Source: Defluviimonas salinarum
GTDB lineage: Bacteria; Pseudomonadota; Alphaproteobacteria; Rhodobacterales; Rhodobacteraceae
Direction of reading: 5' to 3'
Length of the DNA stretch: 64,000 nucleotides
Assembly: GCF_026013545.1 (NCBI RefSeq)
Contig: NZ_JAPDOG010000014.1
Location: 62,001 to 126,000, forward strand
Shown one piece after another: positions 41,072-49,437 of the stretch; position 1 is the first letter of the stretch, and the number at the start of each line of letters is the position of its first letter. Under the pieces are notes generated by a model. The model did not search any database. It was not told the origin of the DNA and saw only the letters and a program-made list of their open reading frames with translations. The translations under genes were made by a program, and so were the position numbers.

Positions 41072-41920
41072 ATGACGAGAGCGGCAGGCGGACGGAAACC
41101 GGTCCACAAGATCACCCTGGTCGAAAAGCCGGGCCGGCACCTGATGGAGCGCACGCCGCGCTACGACGTGATGCTGAACGGCGCGCGCTGGGGCGAGCTC
41201 TACTTCAACATGACCGGCTATGTCGGCCACCTGCCGACCGTCCAGGGCGGCAGGATGGATATCGGCGAGCGGCCGATCTCGGCTTTCCGGAAAGAGGCCG
41301 CGACCCTCAACCGCGAGGCTGAGCGCACGATCGAGGTCGCCGACGCCGACAGCCGGCGCATCGCGATCACCCGACCCTCCTGCGACAACCGCATGATCTT
41401 CGCGATCAGCATGATCGACGGCGAGCATCCCCGGGCGCATCTCCTGAACCGCCGGGAATACGATCATGCGATGGCGCTCTTCGGCGGCGCCGATGTGGGC
41501 CTCGGCTTCTTCCAGGAACATCCCTTCCCGGATGGCGAGACCACCGCCCTCGTCGAGCCCGGCGACGGCTGGATTCTCGAGGAGTTCCCGGACCTGCCGA
41601 TCCGGAAGATGTCGGATTTCGAGGCGGGCCTCCATCGCCGCCGCATCGACCGGGTCTTCGATACCGTCGACGACGAGATCAAGCTCGTCGTCGCGACGCT
41701 GCCCGGCGGATCGGACGCGCTCCCTGGCTACGTGACGCGCCAGAGCCTCGATTTCGGCCGCCATGTCTTCGGAGACGGGCTGCGGGCGGGCGACCTCGCC
41801 TATGCCGGCGTCGCCGCGCTCGCGGATCCGGAGGACCGCGCCGCGCTCGCGGCGGCGTTTCCGGATCTCGACCTGCCCGAACCTGATCTTTCAGACGAAC
41901 AATCTGGCCTGGAGCCCTGA
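41072..41920 (+). CDS. hypothetical protein (282 aa), heads metallophosphoesterase operon
   Basis: MTRAAGGRKPVHKITLVEKP at 41072, GAGGCGGACG in front. The N-terminal part looks like a beta-rich binding domain (YDVMLNGARWGELYFNMTGYVGH). The C-terminal part is acidic (FPDLDLPEPDLSDEQSGLEP). Two bases separate it from the phosphoesterase gene. No family recognised; a partner or regulator of the phosphoesterase is a context-based guess. Confidence 0.72.
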   Translation: MTRAAGGRKPVHKITLVEKPGRHLMERTPRYDVMLNGARWGELYFNMTGYVGHLPTVQGGRMDIGERPISAFRKEAATLNREAERTIEVADADSRRIAITRPSCDNRMIFAISMIDGEHPRAHLLNRREYDHAMALFGGADVGLGFFQEHPFPDGETTALVEPGDGWILEEFPDLPIRKMSDFEAGLHRRRIDRVFDTVDDEIKLVVATLPGGSDALPGYVTRQSLDFGRHVFGDGLRAGDLAYAGVAALADPEDRAALAAAFPDLDLPEPDLSDEQSGLEP

Positions 41921-41922
41921 TC

Positions 41923-42834
41923 ATGACGCGTTTCCTTCACTGGTCCGACCTTCATCGCGAGATGTCGGAGGCGGCCTTCCCGACGCCCTCGGCCGACTGC
42001 CCGGCCGGATCCGTCGATGCGGTCCTGATCGCTGGCGATCTCAACGCCCGCGGCGCCCATCTCGACGACGCCATGCGCATCCAGGAGGCCTGGGAGGCGC
42101 CCGTGATCATGATCTGGGGCAACCATGAGACCTACCGGTCGGTCTACCAGGACCAGCGCGCGGCCGAGCTCGACCGTCTCGAGGCCCTCCGAGGCCAAGG
42201 GTACGACATCCGCGTCCTGCACCAGGGCGAGACCTTCATCGGCGACACGAGGATCCTTGGCGCGACGCTCTGGACCGACTTCGACATTCTCGGCCAGCAG
42301 GAAAAGATGATGTTTGGCGCCGAGTATATCATGAGGGACTACAGCCGCGTCGAGTGGCGCGAGCAGGATGGCGGGCTTCGCAACCTGCGCGCGTCCGACA
42401 CCGTCGCCATGCATGCGAGCGACCGGGCCTGGCTCCTCGGCGCCCTGGCCACCCCCCATGTTGGCCGGACCCTCGTCATGACCCACCACCTGCCGGCTCC
42501 GGAACTGCTCGCGCACGAGGCCAAGAAGGGCGGTTACGCACCTGGCTATGTCTCGGACATGCGCCGTGACTTCCTCGGCCTCAAGATCGACGCCTGGGTT
42601 ACCGGCCACACGCACTGGGCGCGCCGCGGCACGCTGCAGGGCGCCTTCGGTCCGATCGCCTTCACCGCCAACATGATGGGTTATGAGGGCCAGGGCACGA
42701 ATTTCGAGCCCTACCGGATCCTCGACATGGACCAGCCGGCACTCGGCCTCGAGCCGATCTGCATCGACGACCCCGTTCTTCGTCGGAATTGCGAGGACTT
42801 GCCTTCCGCCGACATGACCAACCCTCAGTTTTGA
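41923..42834 (+). CDS. calcineurin-like metallophosphoesterase
   Basis: A 303-residue protein with the complete metal-binding set: D-x-H in FLHWSDLHRE (D9, H11), GD in VLIAGDLNARG, GNHE in IMIWGNHETY, an H in LVMTHHLPAP and the final GHTH in AWVTGHTHWA. The family hydrolyses phosphomonoesters or diesters, including cyclic nucleotides and nucleic-acid ends. There is no signal peptide, so it is cytosolic. Its C-terminal end (PSADMTNPQF) is 14 nt before the next gene. Substrate cannot be predicted. Confidence 0.92.
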   Translation: MTRFLHWSDLHREMSEAAFPTPSADCPAGSVDAVLIAGDLNARGAHLDDAMRIQEAWEAPVIMIWGNHETYRSVYQDQRAAELDRLEALRGQGYDIRVLHQGETFIGDTRILGATLWTDFDILGQQEKMMFGAEYIMRDYSRVEWREQDGGLRNLRASDTVAMHASDRAWLLGALATPHVGRTLVMTHHLPAPELLAHEAKKGGYAPGYVSDMRRDFLGLKIDAWVTGHTHWARRGTLQGAFGPIAFTANMMGYEGQGTNFEPYRILDMDQPALGLEPICIDDPVLRRNCEDLPSADMTNPQF

Positions 42835-42848
42835 AGTGAGAACCTGAC

Positions 42849-43319
42849 ATGAAGATTCCTGAATACTCGAAAGGCCAGGAGCCGGTTCTGAAAGCCACGA
42901 TCCGGGTGACCGTGCTCGCCCAGGAAACCGATCCGGTCGCCTTCGGCGACGCGCTGTCTTCGATGAGCCTCGAGGATATCGGCCGGGAAATCGACGTGGG
43001 CCTCTGGATCGGCGAAAGCCAGGTCATCGCCCTTCAGGCGCTCCCCGAGGACCGCGTCGTCCCGGAGCTCGTGGCGATGCACAACGATGGCGAATTCTTC
43101 AACTGCGACGAGGATGCGCGCTTCGAGGCGCCGGACCGCAAGCCCGAGCCGGAGGGCCAGATCCTCAGGGCGCAGGTCGCCCAGGGCTGGTCCTCGGAGA
43201 CCATGGCCATGCTGCAGTCCCGCTTCCTCGATGAGGTCGGCCTGAAGCAGGAATTCGCGGACTGGCTCGATGACCGGGCCGCCGAGGAAAACGACGCAGC
43301 ACCCGGACCGGGCGCCTGA
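42849..43319 (+). CDS. hypothetical protein (156 aa)
   Basis: ATG at 42849, 14 nt after the phosphoesterase stop. The first ~75 residues read like a small alpha/beta domain (LKATIRVTVLAQETDPVAFG, IALQALPEDRVVPELVAMHN). The remainder is acidic, with EEND near the end. Third gene of the phosphoesterase operon; no motif recognised. Confidence 0.7.
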   Translation: MKIPEYSKGQEPVLKATIRVTVLAQETDPVAFGDALSSMSLEDIGREIDVGLWIGESQVIALQALPEDRVVPELVAMHNDGEFFNCDEDARFEAPDRKPEPEGQILRAQVAQGWSSETMAMLQSRFLDEVGLKQEFADWLDDRAAEENDAAPGPGA

Positions 43320-43349
43320 CCCTCCCGCCGGGAAACGGAAAAGGACTGG

Positions 43350-43742
43350 ATGATGACCGAGCAACCCGACACCGGCACCGGCGGGACGCAAGCGCCCTGC
43401 AAGGACGGAGGCGTCCCGATCAGCCTCGGCGAGATCGAAACCCTCCACTACTACGACTGCCCGCGCATTTTCGTGTTCGAGCACGACGGCGCCCCGCGCC
43501 TGGCCAACAGCAGCGACGAGACCGACGTCGAGGCGATCTACCAGGTCTCGTCGCCCGCGCCCGATCTCCTGGACCGCCTGCGCGCCAACGAGGCGGATCT
43601 GCGCGACGCCATGGCGGCGGGGCCCTTCTTCACCCTCAGCTGGGGCGCCGAGGTGCGCATCGCGCCCGCCGGTGAGCCCGACTGGCTCCCCGAGCCCGGC
43701 GTGAAGCTGAGATGCGAGCACGATGTCGGGGTCGAGCCCTGA
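43350..43742 (+). CDS. hypothetical acidic protein (130 aa)
   Basis: Double ATG at 43350 with AAAAGGACTGG upstream. The middle segment (PRIFVFEHDGAPRLANSSDE ... ADLRDAMAAGPFFTLSWGAE) suggests a compact alpha/beta fold. No catalytic pattern. 30 nt after the preceding gene and 69 nt before the next. Confidence 0.68.
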   Translation: MMTEQPDTGTGGTQAPCKDGGVPISLGEIETLHYYDCPRIFVFEHDGAPRLANSSDETDVEAIYQVSSPAPDLLDRLRANEADLRDAMAAGPFFTLSWGAEVRIAPAGEPDWLPEPGVKLRCEHDVGVEP

Positions 43743-43811
43743 CGCGGATTTCGCGGCGCCCGCCGGCCGGGGGCCGCGGGACACCGACAAATCTGAACGG
43801 CGGAGGATGAC

Positions 43812-44729
43812 ATGCCGCGAATGATCGACACGGCGAGAGCCTACTACCAGAACCTCGTGACCTCATTGAAGGAACCGCCAGCCTTCGCCAGCGATCCTCT
43901 CGCGGACCGCATCCGGCGGATCCGGCGGGACTCGGCGGACGTCGTCGAAGCGATCGGCATGGCGCAGAAGTTCCGTCTCGAGTTCGAGGCGGCCGAGATG
44001 CTCTCGAACCTCCTCCAGGAGATGGGTGACGGGATCTTCCCGATGTTCAAGGGTGCGCGGTTGCCGTTCCCCTTGCTCTGGATCGAGCGCGACATCCCCG
44101 GATCCACGCAGCAGCAGGCCGCCCTCATCCATCAGCGCGAGGATGGTATCACGGTCCGATTCATGAACCGGGACGACCGGCACTTCGCGCCCGCCCTTTC
44201 GGTCATGACCTTCGCGCCAGAGGGAGGCGGCTGGAAGCATGACACGCCGCATTTCGAGCAGGCGATCGCCGCCTGCGAGCCTGGCGCCCGCGCGGATTTT
44301 CATGCGGCGAAAGCCGAGCACGAAGAGATGAACATCCTCCACTTCGGCCTGGCGGTCGCGATGTCGGAGATGCTCTCCCACCGCGGCATGCTCGAGGTGG
44401 ACGAGGAGAGCGGCCAGAGCCGCGCCGAGCGCCGCCGGGCGATGCGCGAGGGCGAAGATCTCCCGGCCACCCGGATTTCGCGCATCTCGCTCGGGGAGTT
44501 CGGCCGCGGCCAGCACCTGGCGATGCGCGAGGCGGACGGCAAGGACCAGACGCGCCGGCGCGCGCATTGGGTGCGGGGCCATTTCATGCGCAACCGCGCG
44601 GGCGGCGTGAGCTGGCGGATGCCCCATATCCGCGGCGCGGGCCCCGTGATCGGCCAGGAGCGAAGGATCGCGGCGCCGGAGGCCGTGGCGCGGACCGATG
44701 CTCCTGGCGAGGACGGGCCCGGCTTCTGA
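43812..44729 (+). CDS. phage/plasmid-type hypothetical protein (305 aa)
   Basis: GGCGGAGGATGAC precedes ATG 43812. A helical N-terminus (VEAIGMAQKFRLEFEAAEML) is followed by a mixed middle part. A conserved-looking C-terminal segment, RRAHWVRGHFMRNRAGGVSW then RMPHIRG, resembles the H-W-V-x-G-H / P-H-x-R-G end of many phage and plasmid hypotheticals (recognised pattern, no known function). It ends the phosphoesterase operon. Confidence 0.75.
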   Translation: MPRMIDTARAYYQNLVTSLKEPPAFASDPLADRIRRIRRDSADVVEAIGMAQKFRLEFEAAEMLSNLLQEMGDGIFPMFKGARLPFPLLWIERDIPGSTQQQAALIHQREDGITVRFMNRDDRHFAPALSVMTFAPEGGGWKHDTPHFEQAIAACEPGARADFHAAKAEHEEMNILHFGLAVAMSEMLSHRGMLEVDEESGQSRAERRRAMREGEDLPATRISRISLGEFGRGQHLAMREADGKDQTRRRAHWVRGHFMRNRAGGVSWRMPHIRGAGPVIGQERRIAAPEAVARTDAPGEDGPGF

Positions 44730-44856
44730 AGACGTGGTCCGCCCATCCACAGTCTTCCGCACGCATTTGCGAATAACGGATTGTTGGATTGGCCCGGGCC
44801 GGTTATCTTGCTGCCAGGCCGGGATCCGGCCGGCAGACCCCGGAGGAAGCCCGAGA

Positions 44857-45153
44857 ATGAGAATCGAGACCATCCTGCTCCCGCTTCTGATGATCGCCGC
44901 CGGCGGCCTGCCCCTTCTCGCCGGCCGCCTCTCACCCGAAGCGATCGCGCCCTGGGTCACGGTCGCCGCGCTCGTGCCGATGGCTGTCTGCCTCAGGGTT
45001 CTGAAAGCCCGCGCATCGCCCAGCCGCGGCCGTCATGGCTCGGGGGTCTCAAGATCGGCCATCGCATCCTCGGCAAGCTCTTCGACGCTCTTGCAGGGCA
45101 GGCCGAGAACTTCCCGGCAGGAGACGATCCGGCGCTCGAGCTCATCGCTCTGA
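44857..45153 (+). CDS. possible small two-pass membrane protein
   Basis: GGAGG lies fifteen bases before ATG 44857, which is far. The first 55 residues contain two hydrophobic segments (ILLPLLMIAAGGLPLLAG; VTVAALVPMAVCLRVL). From about residue 60 the frame runs antisense through gene 45033-45467 and becomes Ser/Arg-rich, which looks like non-selected sequence. Either the gene truly overlaps its convergent neighbour by 121 bases or its original end was lost. Low confidence. Confidence 0.4.
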   Translation: MRIETILLPLLMIAAGGLPLLAGRLSPEAIAPWVTVAALVPMAVCLRVLKARASPSRGRHGSGVSRSAIASSASSSTLLQGRPRTSRQETIRRSSSSL

Positions 45154-45467
45154 TCGGTCAGGTAGTCGAGGTCGGTCTGCGCGGCATGGACCCCTTCGAC
45201 GATATCCTCGACCGAGTCCGGCTCCATCTCATCGGCGATCTCTCTAACGCAGCGCTCGTTCCAGGTCTCGAGCCCGGCGATCGCGCGGATCGGGTTCTCC
45301 CCGACATGGACGACCGCCGGTTGCCAGATCATCTCGTCCTCGGCGCCAAGCACGCCCTCGCGCAGGCGCGTATCGATCGCCGCTCCGAGGCTCGCCGCGA
45401 TCGCCTCGATCGGCGTCACATGCTCCTCGATCTCCACCTCGACGAACAGGGTGATCTTCTTGGACAT
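45033..45467 (-). CDS. hypothetical acidic protein (144 aa)
   Basis: Start MSKKITLFVEVEIEEHVTPI at 45467 with CAGGAGAGACCG in front. The N-terminal strand-turn-strand is followed by an acidic helical bundle (ADEMEPDSVEDIVEGVHAAQ, TDQSDELERRIVSCREVLGL). A soluble, probably regulatory or structural protein; no family recognised. It lies 42 nt after the CobT-like gene stop on the same strand; a TTTTCGTA near-motif lies upstream (45495). Confidence 0.72.
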   Translation of the reverse strand: MSKKITLFVEVEIEEHVTPIEAIAASLGAAIDTRLREGVLGAEDEMIWQPAVVHVGENPIRAIAGLETWNERCVREIADEMEPDSVEDIVEGVHAAQTDLDYLTDQSDELERRIVSCREVLGLPCKSVEELAEDAMADLETPEP

Positions 45468-45509
45468 CGGTCTCTCCTGGTGCTGTTTCTTGCGATTTTC
45501 GTAACGGGT

Positions 45510-46385
45510 TCAGGGTGCGGGCGCCTCGGCCAGCGCGGGCGCGGGAAGCGCGAGGGTGGCGATCCGTTCCGACAGCGCCAGCGCGAAGGCGGCCGGATCG
45601 TCATGGGCCACTGAGACCCCGCGCGGATAGTCGGCGTCCATCCGCTGCCGTTCAGCCTCCGCCGCGCTAAAGAAGAGATTGACCGCCCCGAGGGTCACGC
45701 CCTCCTCGCGCGTCACCTCGTCGACGATCTTGCGAAGATGCCGGCGCAGGCAGTCCGGCGCGTTCGCTTGCAGGGTCGAGTCATCGAGCGGGTACCCATC
45801 GGACACGACGAGGATCGCGCGCCTGGCATGGGGCTGCTGCAGGATCCGCTCGAGCGCCCATTCGAGCGCCTCGCCGTCGATATTCTCCTTTGGAAGATTG
45901 AATTCGGCGAGGATCATCGGCGCGTCGCGGTTCTCCGCCCAGGGCTCGTCCGCCCCCTTCAGGACGATATGGAGAAGGTCGTTCAGGCGCCCCGGCTCTT
46001 TCGGCCGGCCGGCCATGATCCAGTCCTCGCGCGAGCGTCCACCCTTCCAGTTCCGGGTTGTGAAGCCGAGGATCTCGAAGTCGATCCCGGCCGCGTCGAG
46101 CCGGTCGCCGACCTGGCGCAGGCTTTCGATGATGCCGGACCTGATGCCCTGCCCGTGCATCGAGCCGGACATGTCGACAAGGAGCGTGAGGAAGGTGTCG
46201 GCCCCCGACGCGTCCGCGAGCCGGGCGTCGAGCCCGTCGAAGGCGCGATCGAAATTCTCCGGCAGGCAGGTCTTGCCGATCGTCTCGACGGCCTCCTTCA
46301 TCTCGTGCCGCCTTTCGGGCGTCAACAGGTGCGTCCAGTGACAGGTGAGGTCATGTCTGGTAGTGAAGCGGCGGTAGTCGGACAT
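45510..46385 (-). CDS. CobT-like von Willebrand factor A (VWA) protein
   Basis: Start MSDYRRFTTRHDLTCHW at 46385 after GGGAAGAA; 291 residues. MIDAS site D71-x-S73-x-S75 in LLVDMSGSMHG, then the CobT-specific run EILGFTTRNWKGG, GRLNDLLHIVLKGAD, KENIDGEALEWALERI and LVVSDGYPLDDSTL. These match the C-terminal domain of cobaltochelatase subunit CobT; the long acidic N-terminal part of true CobT is missing. Short CobT-like genes occur in large phages and plasmids, and CobT normally works with the AAA+ CobS. No CobS-like gene is in view. Confidence 0.85.
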   Translation of the reverse strand: MSDYRRFTTRHDLTCHWTHLLTPERRHEMKEAVETIGKTCLPENFDRAFDGLDARLADASGADTFLTLLVDMSGSMHGQGIRSGIIESLRQVGDRLDAAGIDFEILGFTTRNWKGGRSREDWIMAGRPKEPGRLNDLLHIVLKGADEPWAENRDAPMILAEFNLPKENIDGEALEWALERILQQPHARRAILVVSDGYPLDDSTLQANAPDCLRRHLRKIVDEVTREEGVTLGAVNLFFSAAEAERQRMDADYPRGVSVAHDDPAAFALALSERIATLALPAPALAEAPAP

Positions 46386-46541
46386 CCGGATTCTTCCCGT
46401 TGAACGCATTATGGTCAGCATGGCGAATATGTGCGAAAATTGATACATGGGCAAAGGCAAATAATTTTCCCAACCCTGTTTGAAATCACTTTTTCGCATC
46501 TTCGAAATCCATTATCCTTGCCCGGAAACCGAGGACGCGCC
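46386..46541. promoter_or_regulatory. divergent promoter region with two octamers facing opposite genes
   Basis: Between the CobT-like (-) and thermonuclease (+) genes. TGCGAAAA at 46432-46439 (reads TTTTCGCA toward the CobT-like gene, 47 nt away) and TTTTCGCA at 46491-46498 (44 nt before the thermonuclease start). The two sites thus have the same orientation and nearly the same distance relative to their own genes. Confidence 0.6.
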
Positions 46542-47003
46542 ATGAAGATCCTGTTCAAGATCCTGTTCTTCCCCGTCCGGCTCCTGTGGCGAGCGACCGC
46601 GCCGCGGCGCTTCCCGCACGGCCGTCCTTTCGATATGCGCCATCCGCTCGTGATCGACGGAGATACGCTCCATCACGACGGCCGCAAGATCCGGATCTGG
46701 GGGATCGATGCCCCGGAAATGGGAGAGGCGGGCGGGGCCGCGGCCAAGGGCCGGCTCGAGAGCCTTCTGAGCCGGCGCCAGGTCCATGCGGTGCCGCGCG
46801 ATACCGACGTCTATGGCCGGATCGTGGCGCAGCTGTTCTGCGGCCGCGGCGACATCGGCCAGGCCATGGTGGCCTCGGGCTACGCGATCTCGCGCAACCG
46901 GGCCTATGATCGCGACGAGAAAAGGGCGCGCAAGGCGAAGGCGGGTCTCTGGAAGCGGGGCGGAATCGCCGATCCTGCCATCCATCGCCGCGCCGCGGCC
47001 TGA
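46542..47003 (+). CDS. thermonuclease (SNase-like), N-terminally anchored
   Basis: ATG 46542 with GAGGACGCGCC; 153 residues. A basic-hydrophobic N-terminus (MKILFKILFFPVRLLW) may be a membrane anchor or signal. The nuclease core has all expected residues: VIDGDTLHHDGRKIRIWGID then APEMG (Asp, Arg, Asp and Glu), and DVYGRIVAQL (second Arg). The family cuts DNA and RNA with Ca2+. Its stop lies 10 nt before the DUF4326 start, so these two act from one transcript. Export or membrane position would keep it away from own DNA. Confidence 0.88.
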   Translation: MKILFKILFFPVRLLWRATAPRRFPHGRPFDMRHPLVIDGDTLHHDGRKIRIWGIDAPEMGEAGGAAAKGRLESLLSRRQVHAVPRDTDVYGRIVAQLFCGRGDIGQAMVASGYAISRNRAYDRDEKRARKAKAGLWKRGGIADPAIHRRAAA

Positions 47004-47013
47004 AGGAGGTGCC

Positions 47014-47343
47014 GTGGGAAGCGATATCGACATCCCGCAAGTCCTGAACGCCCATGTCGTCGGAAAGTCCGCGCCGAACGCGGTCTATGTCGGCCGGCCT
47101 TCGCCCTTCGGTAACCCGTTCTCGATCGGCAAGGACGGCACCCGCGAGGAGGTGATCGCGAAATACGTGGCCTGGCTGCACCAGAACCCGGATTTCGTCG
47201 CCCGGGCCCGGCGCGAGCTGAAGGGCCGCGATCTCATCTGCTGGTGCGCGCCGCGCGCCTGCCATGGCCATATCCTGCGCGATCTCGCGCTCGGCCGCGA
47301 CCTGCCGCCGATCGAGGCGCCACGCCAGCGGCGTCTGCTCTGA
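47014..47343 (+). CDS. DUF4326 protein
   Basis: GTG at 47014 with a very strong AAGGAGG. The 109-residue product matches DUF4326 throughout: VYVGRPSPFGNPFSIGKDGT, REEVIAKYVAWL, LKGRDLICWCAPRACHGHIL. The C-W-C-x-P-x(3)-C-H cluster could bind a metal or be catalytic. The family is widespread in phages and mobile elements; its activity is unknown to me, although the fold has been likened to nucleotide-binding Rossmann-type (MolR/SLOG-like) proteins. It is coupled to the thermonuclease. Confidence 0.9.
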   Translation: MGSDIDIPQVLNAHVVGKSAPNAVYVGRPSPFGNPFSIGKDGTREEVIAKYVAWLHQNPDFVARARRELKGRDLICWCAPRACHGHILRDLALGRDLPPIEAPRQRRLL

Positions 47344-47401
47344 TCCTTGCGGCCGCCCGCGTGGCCGCGCTAAGGATGCGCCAGGTTTCCGGGAGGCCCA
47401 G

Positions 47402-48130
47402 ATGGACAGGAACGACGACCGGATCGAGAGCGAACTCTGCCTGCGCCAGGGCGAGGTGGTCCGCCTGATCCCCGAGGTCAGGCCAAATGTTGCCTTGCAG
47501 ACCTTCCGGGAGGTGATCCTCGATGTTCTCTGCGGGGAGCACCAGGACCCGATCCCGGTCTCGCTCGAGGAGGTGCGCGATGCTCACCGCGGCGACAATG
47601 CCGCCTTCGAGCCGGAGGTCATCACGCCGGCGGGCGCGCGGCTCCTGAAACGGCTCTTCGAGGCCGGGATGATCCCGCAGCGGCGCAAGGCCTCCCCGAA
47701 GGACCTCTCCGCGCTCGAGGCCTATATCGCGAGCGAGCCCGATCTCGTGGAGCGGAGCCGGGCGCTCCGCACCAGCCGGACCGCCGCGAAGGAGGCCCGC
47801 GACGCGGCCTGGCGCGCCATGGACGAGCGCGCGCAGGCGATTGCCGCCGATCCGGGCATCGCCCGCGCCGAGGAGATCTCGGCCGCGCTGATCGACCGGG
47901 TCTTCATCCATTTGCGGGGATACGGCGCCGGCGGAACGATCCGGCTCGCCGGCATGGAGTGCCACAAGATGCTCGACCGATACCTGTCGAACAGCGGCAA
48001 GACCCGGAGCACGACCGCCGTCTGCTGGTGGATCGACGAAGAGGGCCAACGCCACGGCGATCCCGCGCCTCTCTCCATCCCCAACCGCAGGAGCGACCCC
48101 ACCCGCAACTGGGGTCTCGGCCGGGACTAG
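47402..48130 (+). CDS. hypothetical protein (242 aa)
   Basis: ATG 47402 with GGGAGGCCCAG. Begins MDRNDDRIESELCLRQGEVV. Central long helices (SRALRTSRTAAKEARDAAWR) and a C-terminal RGYGAGGTIRLAGMECHKML followed by AVCWWIDEEGQRHGD. No family recognised. It follows the DUF4326 gene by 58 nt, possibly in one operon. Confidence 0.72.
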   Translation: MDRNDDRIESELCLRQGEVVRLIPEVRPNVALQTFREVILDVLCGEHQDPIPVSLEEVRDAHRGDNAAFEPEVITPAGARLLKRLFEAGMIPQRRKASPKDLSALEAYIASEPDLVERSRALRTSRTAAKEARDAAWRAMDERAQAIAADPGIARAEEISAALIDRVFIHLRGYGAGGTIRLAGMECHKMLDRYLSNSGKTRSTTAVCWWIDEEGQRHGDPAPLSIPNRRSDPTRNWGLGRD

Positions 48131-48204
48131 GCCGCCCCGCATTGCGGGTTTCTGATTTTCGCATCTTTCCGGGATGATCGCGGGAGCCAGACAAGGATCC
48201 CGCC

Positions 48205-49356
48205 ATGCCCGCAGCCGATTACCCGACCCTGACCGCCGCCCTTTCCGAGCGCGGGCGCGCGCGCTTCGCGAAGGCCGTCTCGGATCTTGAGGCCGGCGCC
48301 GCCGCCGGTTCGATCCCGAACCCCGTCTTCACCGAGGCGAAATCCCTGGTTGGCCGGGCCATCGAGGAGGGCTGGCGGCGCGCCGTGCAGGACCCCTACA
48401 CCTGGAGCCGCGACTATGCCGCGGCGGAAACGGAACGGGCTGCGCTCCAGGCCCTGAACGGATATCCGCAGGCTCACACCATGGCCACCTTTCAGCGCCG
48501 CGCCGAGGCGGTGCCGGACACGCCAGCGGGCCGGGCAATCCGTGCCTTCCTGGCGGAGATCGCACCGCTCGCCGGGCTCGTCACCCGCTGCAAGGATCTC
48601 GCCGTCAAACGCCAGCCGAAGGTGCCGGAGGCGACGCCAACCGAGCGGTACTCCGCCCCCGCGGCCTCCGGCACCGCGATGGCGCGGGTCCTCGGCGTGC
48701 TTGAGGAGATCACGCGGGCATCCCGCGACGCGCTGCGCGACCTGATCGCGGAGCGCCACACGCGCCGGCTCGACGCCTATCTCGCCGCGCAGGAGGAAAA
48801 CCGGACCGCGCCGCAGGGAAAGCGGCTGCGGGACTACTCGCCTTACGAACACACGCGCCGGATCGGAAACGGCCGGTCGGACCCGGTGCTGCGGGGAGCG
48901 CTCGAGGCGTTGACAGAGTCGCGCTTCGACCATGACAGCCGCCAGACGCTTCATCAGCGCAGGCCCGATTTCCGCGAGCGGATCGGCAGGCGCGCCGATG
49001 CCGACGCCGACGAGCTCTGCCGGAGCTACATCGACAAGAACCTCGCCAAGCTCGACAGCATCATCGAACGCAAGGGCGATTTCGAAGCGATCGAGGTGAT
49101 CGGGCGCAGGCTCGATCCCGCGGGCATGGAGGGGCGGCTTCGCGTCAGCTTCGCCGACGGCGCCTCCTTCGAGGCGCGAAGCTCGGTGGTCATGTCCTGG
49201 TCGGTCCACGGCAAGGCCTTCCTGCGTTTCCCGCTCACCTTCCACGATGTCGTCCTCGCGGGCGGCGCGCCGATGCCCGCACCCTCGGAGGAGCGGATGA
49301 ACGAGGTCTTCGCGGCGCCGGCGTCCGCGCCGGAGGAGGACGGGCCGGAGCCCTGA
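48205..49356 (+). CDS. hypothetical protein (383 aa)
   Basis: TTTTCGCA (48156-48163) 42 nt before ATG 48205; ribosome site AAGGATCCCGCC. A largely helical N-terminal two thirds (FAKAVSDLEAGAAAGSIPNP; EEITRASRDALRDLIAERHT) and a C-terminal beta-rich domain (GRLRVSFADGASFEARSSVV, AFLRFPLTFHDVVLAGG). No catalytic signature. Hydrophilic, cytosolic; function unknown. It lies immediately upstream of the RNA ligase gene. Confidence 0.75.
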   Translation: MPAADYPTLTAALSERGRARFAKAVSDLEAGAAAGSIPNPVFTEAKSLVGRAIEEGWRRAVQDPYTWSRDYAAAETERAALQALNGYPQAHTMATFQRRAEAVPDTPAGRAIRAFLAEIAPLAGLVTRCKDLAVKRQPKVPEATPTERYSAPAASGTAMARVLGVLEEITRASRDALRDLIAERHTRRLDAYLAAQEENRTAPQGKRLRDYSPYEHTRRIGNGRSDPVLRGALEALTESRFDHDSRQTLHQRRPDFRERIGRRADADADELCRSYIDKNLAKLDSIIERKGDFEAIEVIGRRLDPAGMEGRLRVSFADGASFEARSSVVMSWSVHGKAFLRFPLTFHDVVLAGGAPMPAPSEERMNEVFAAPASAPEEDGPEP

Positions 49357-49437
49357 TGCGGGATGCCGGCCTTTCCGCTGGAAGACGCTTTGCGAATATG
49401 CGACCAATCCCTCCGAAATCGCCCGCGAGACAAAACC

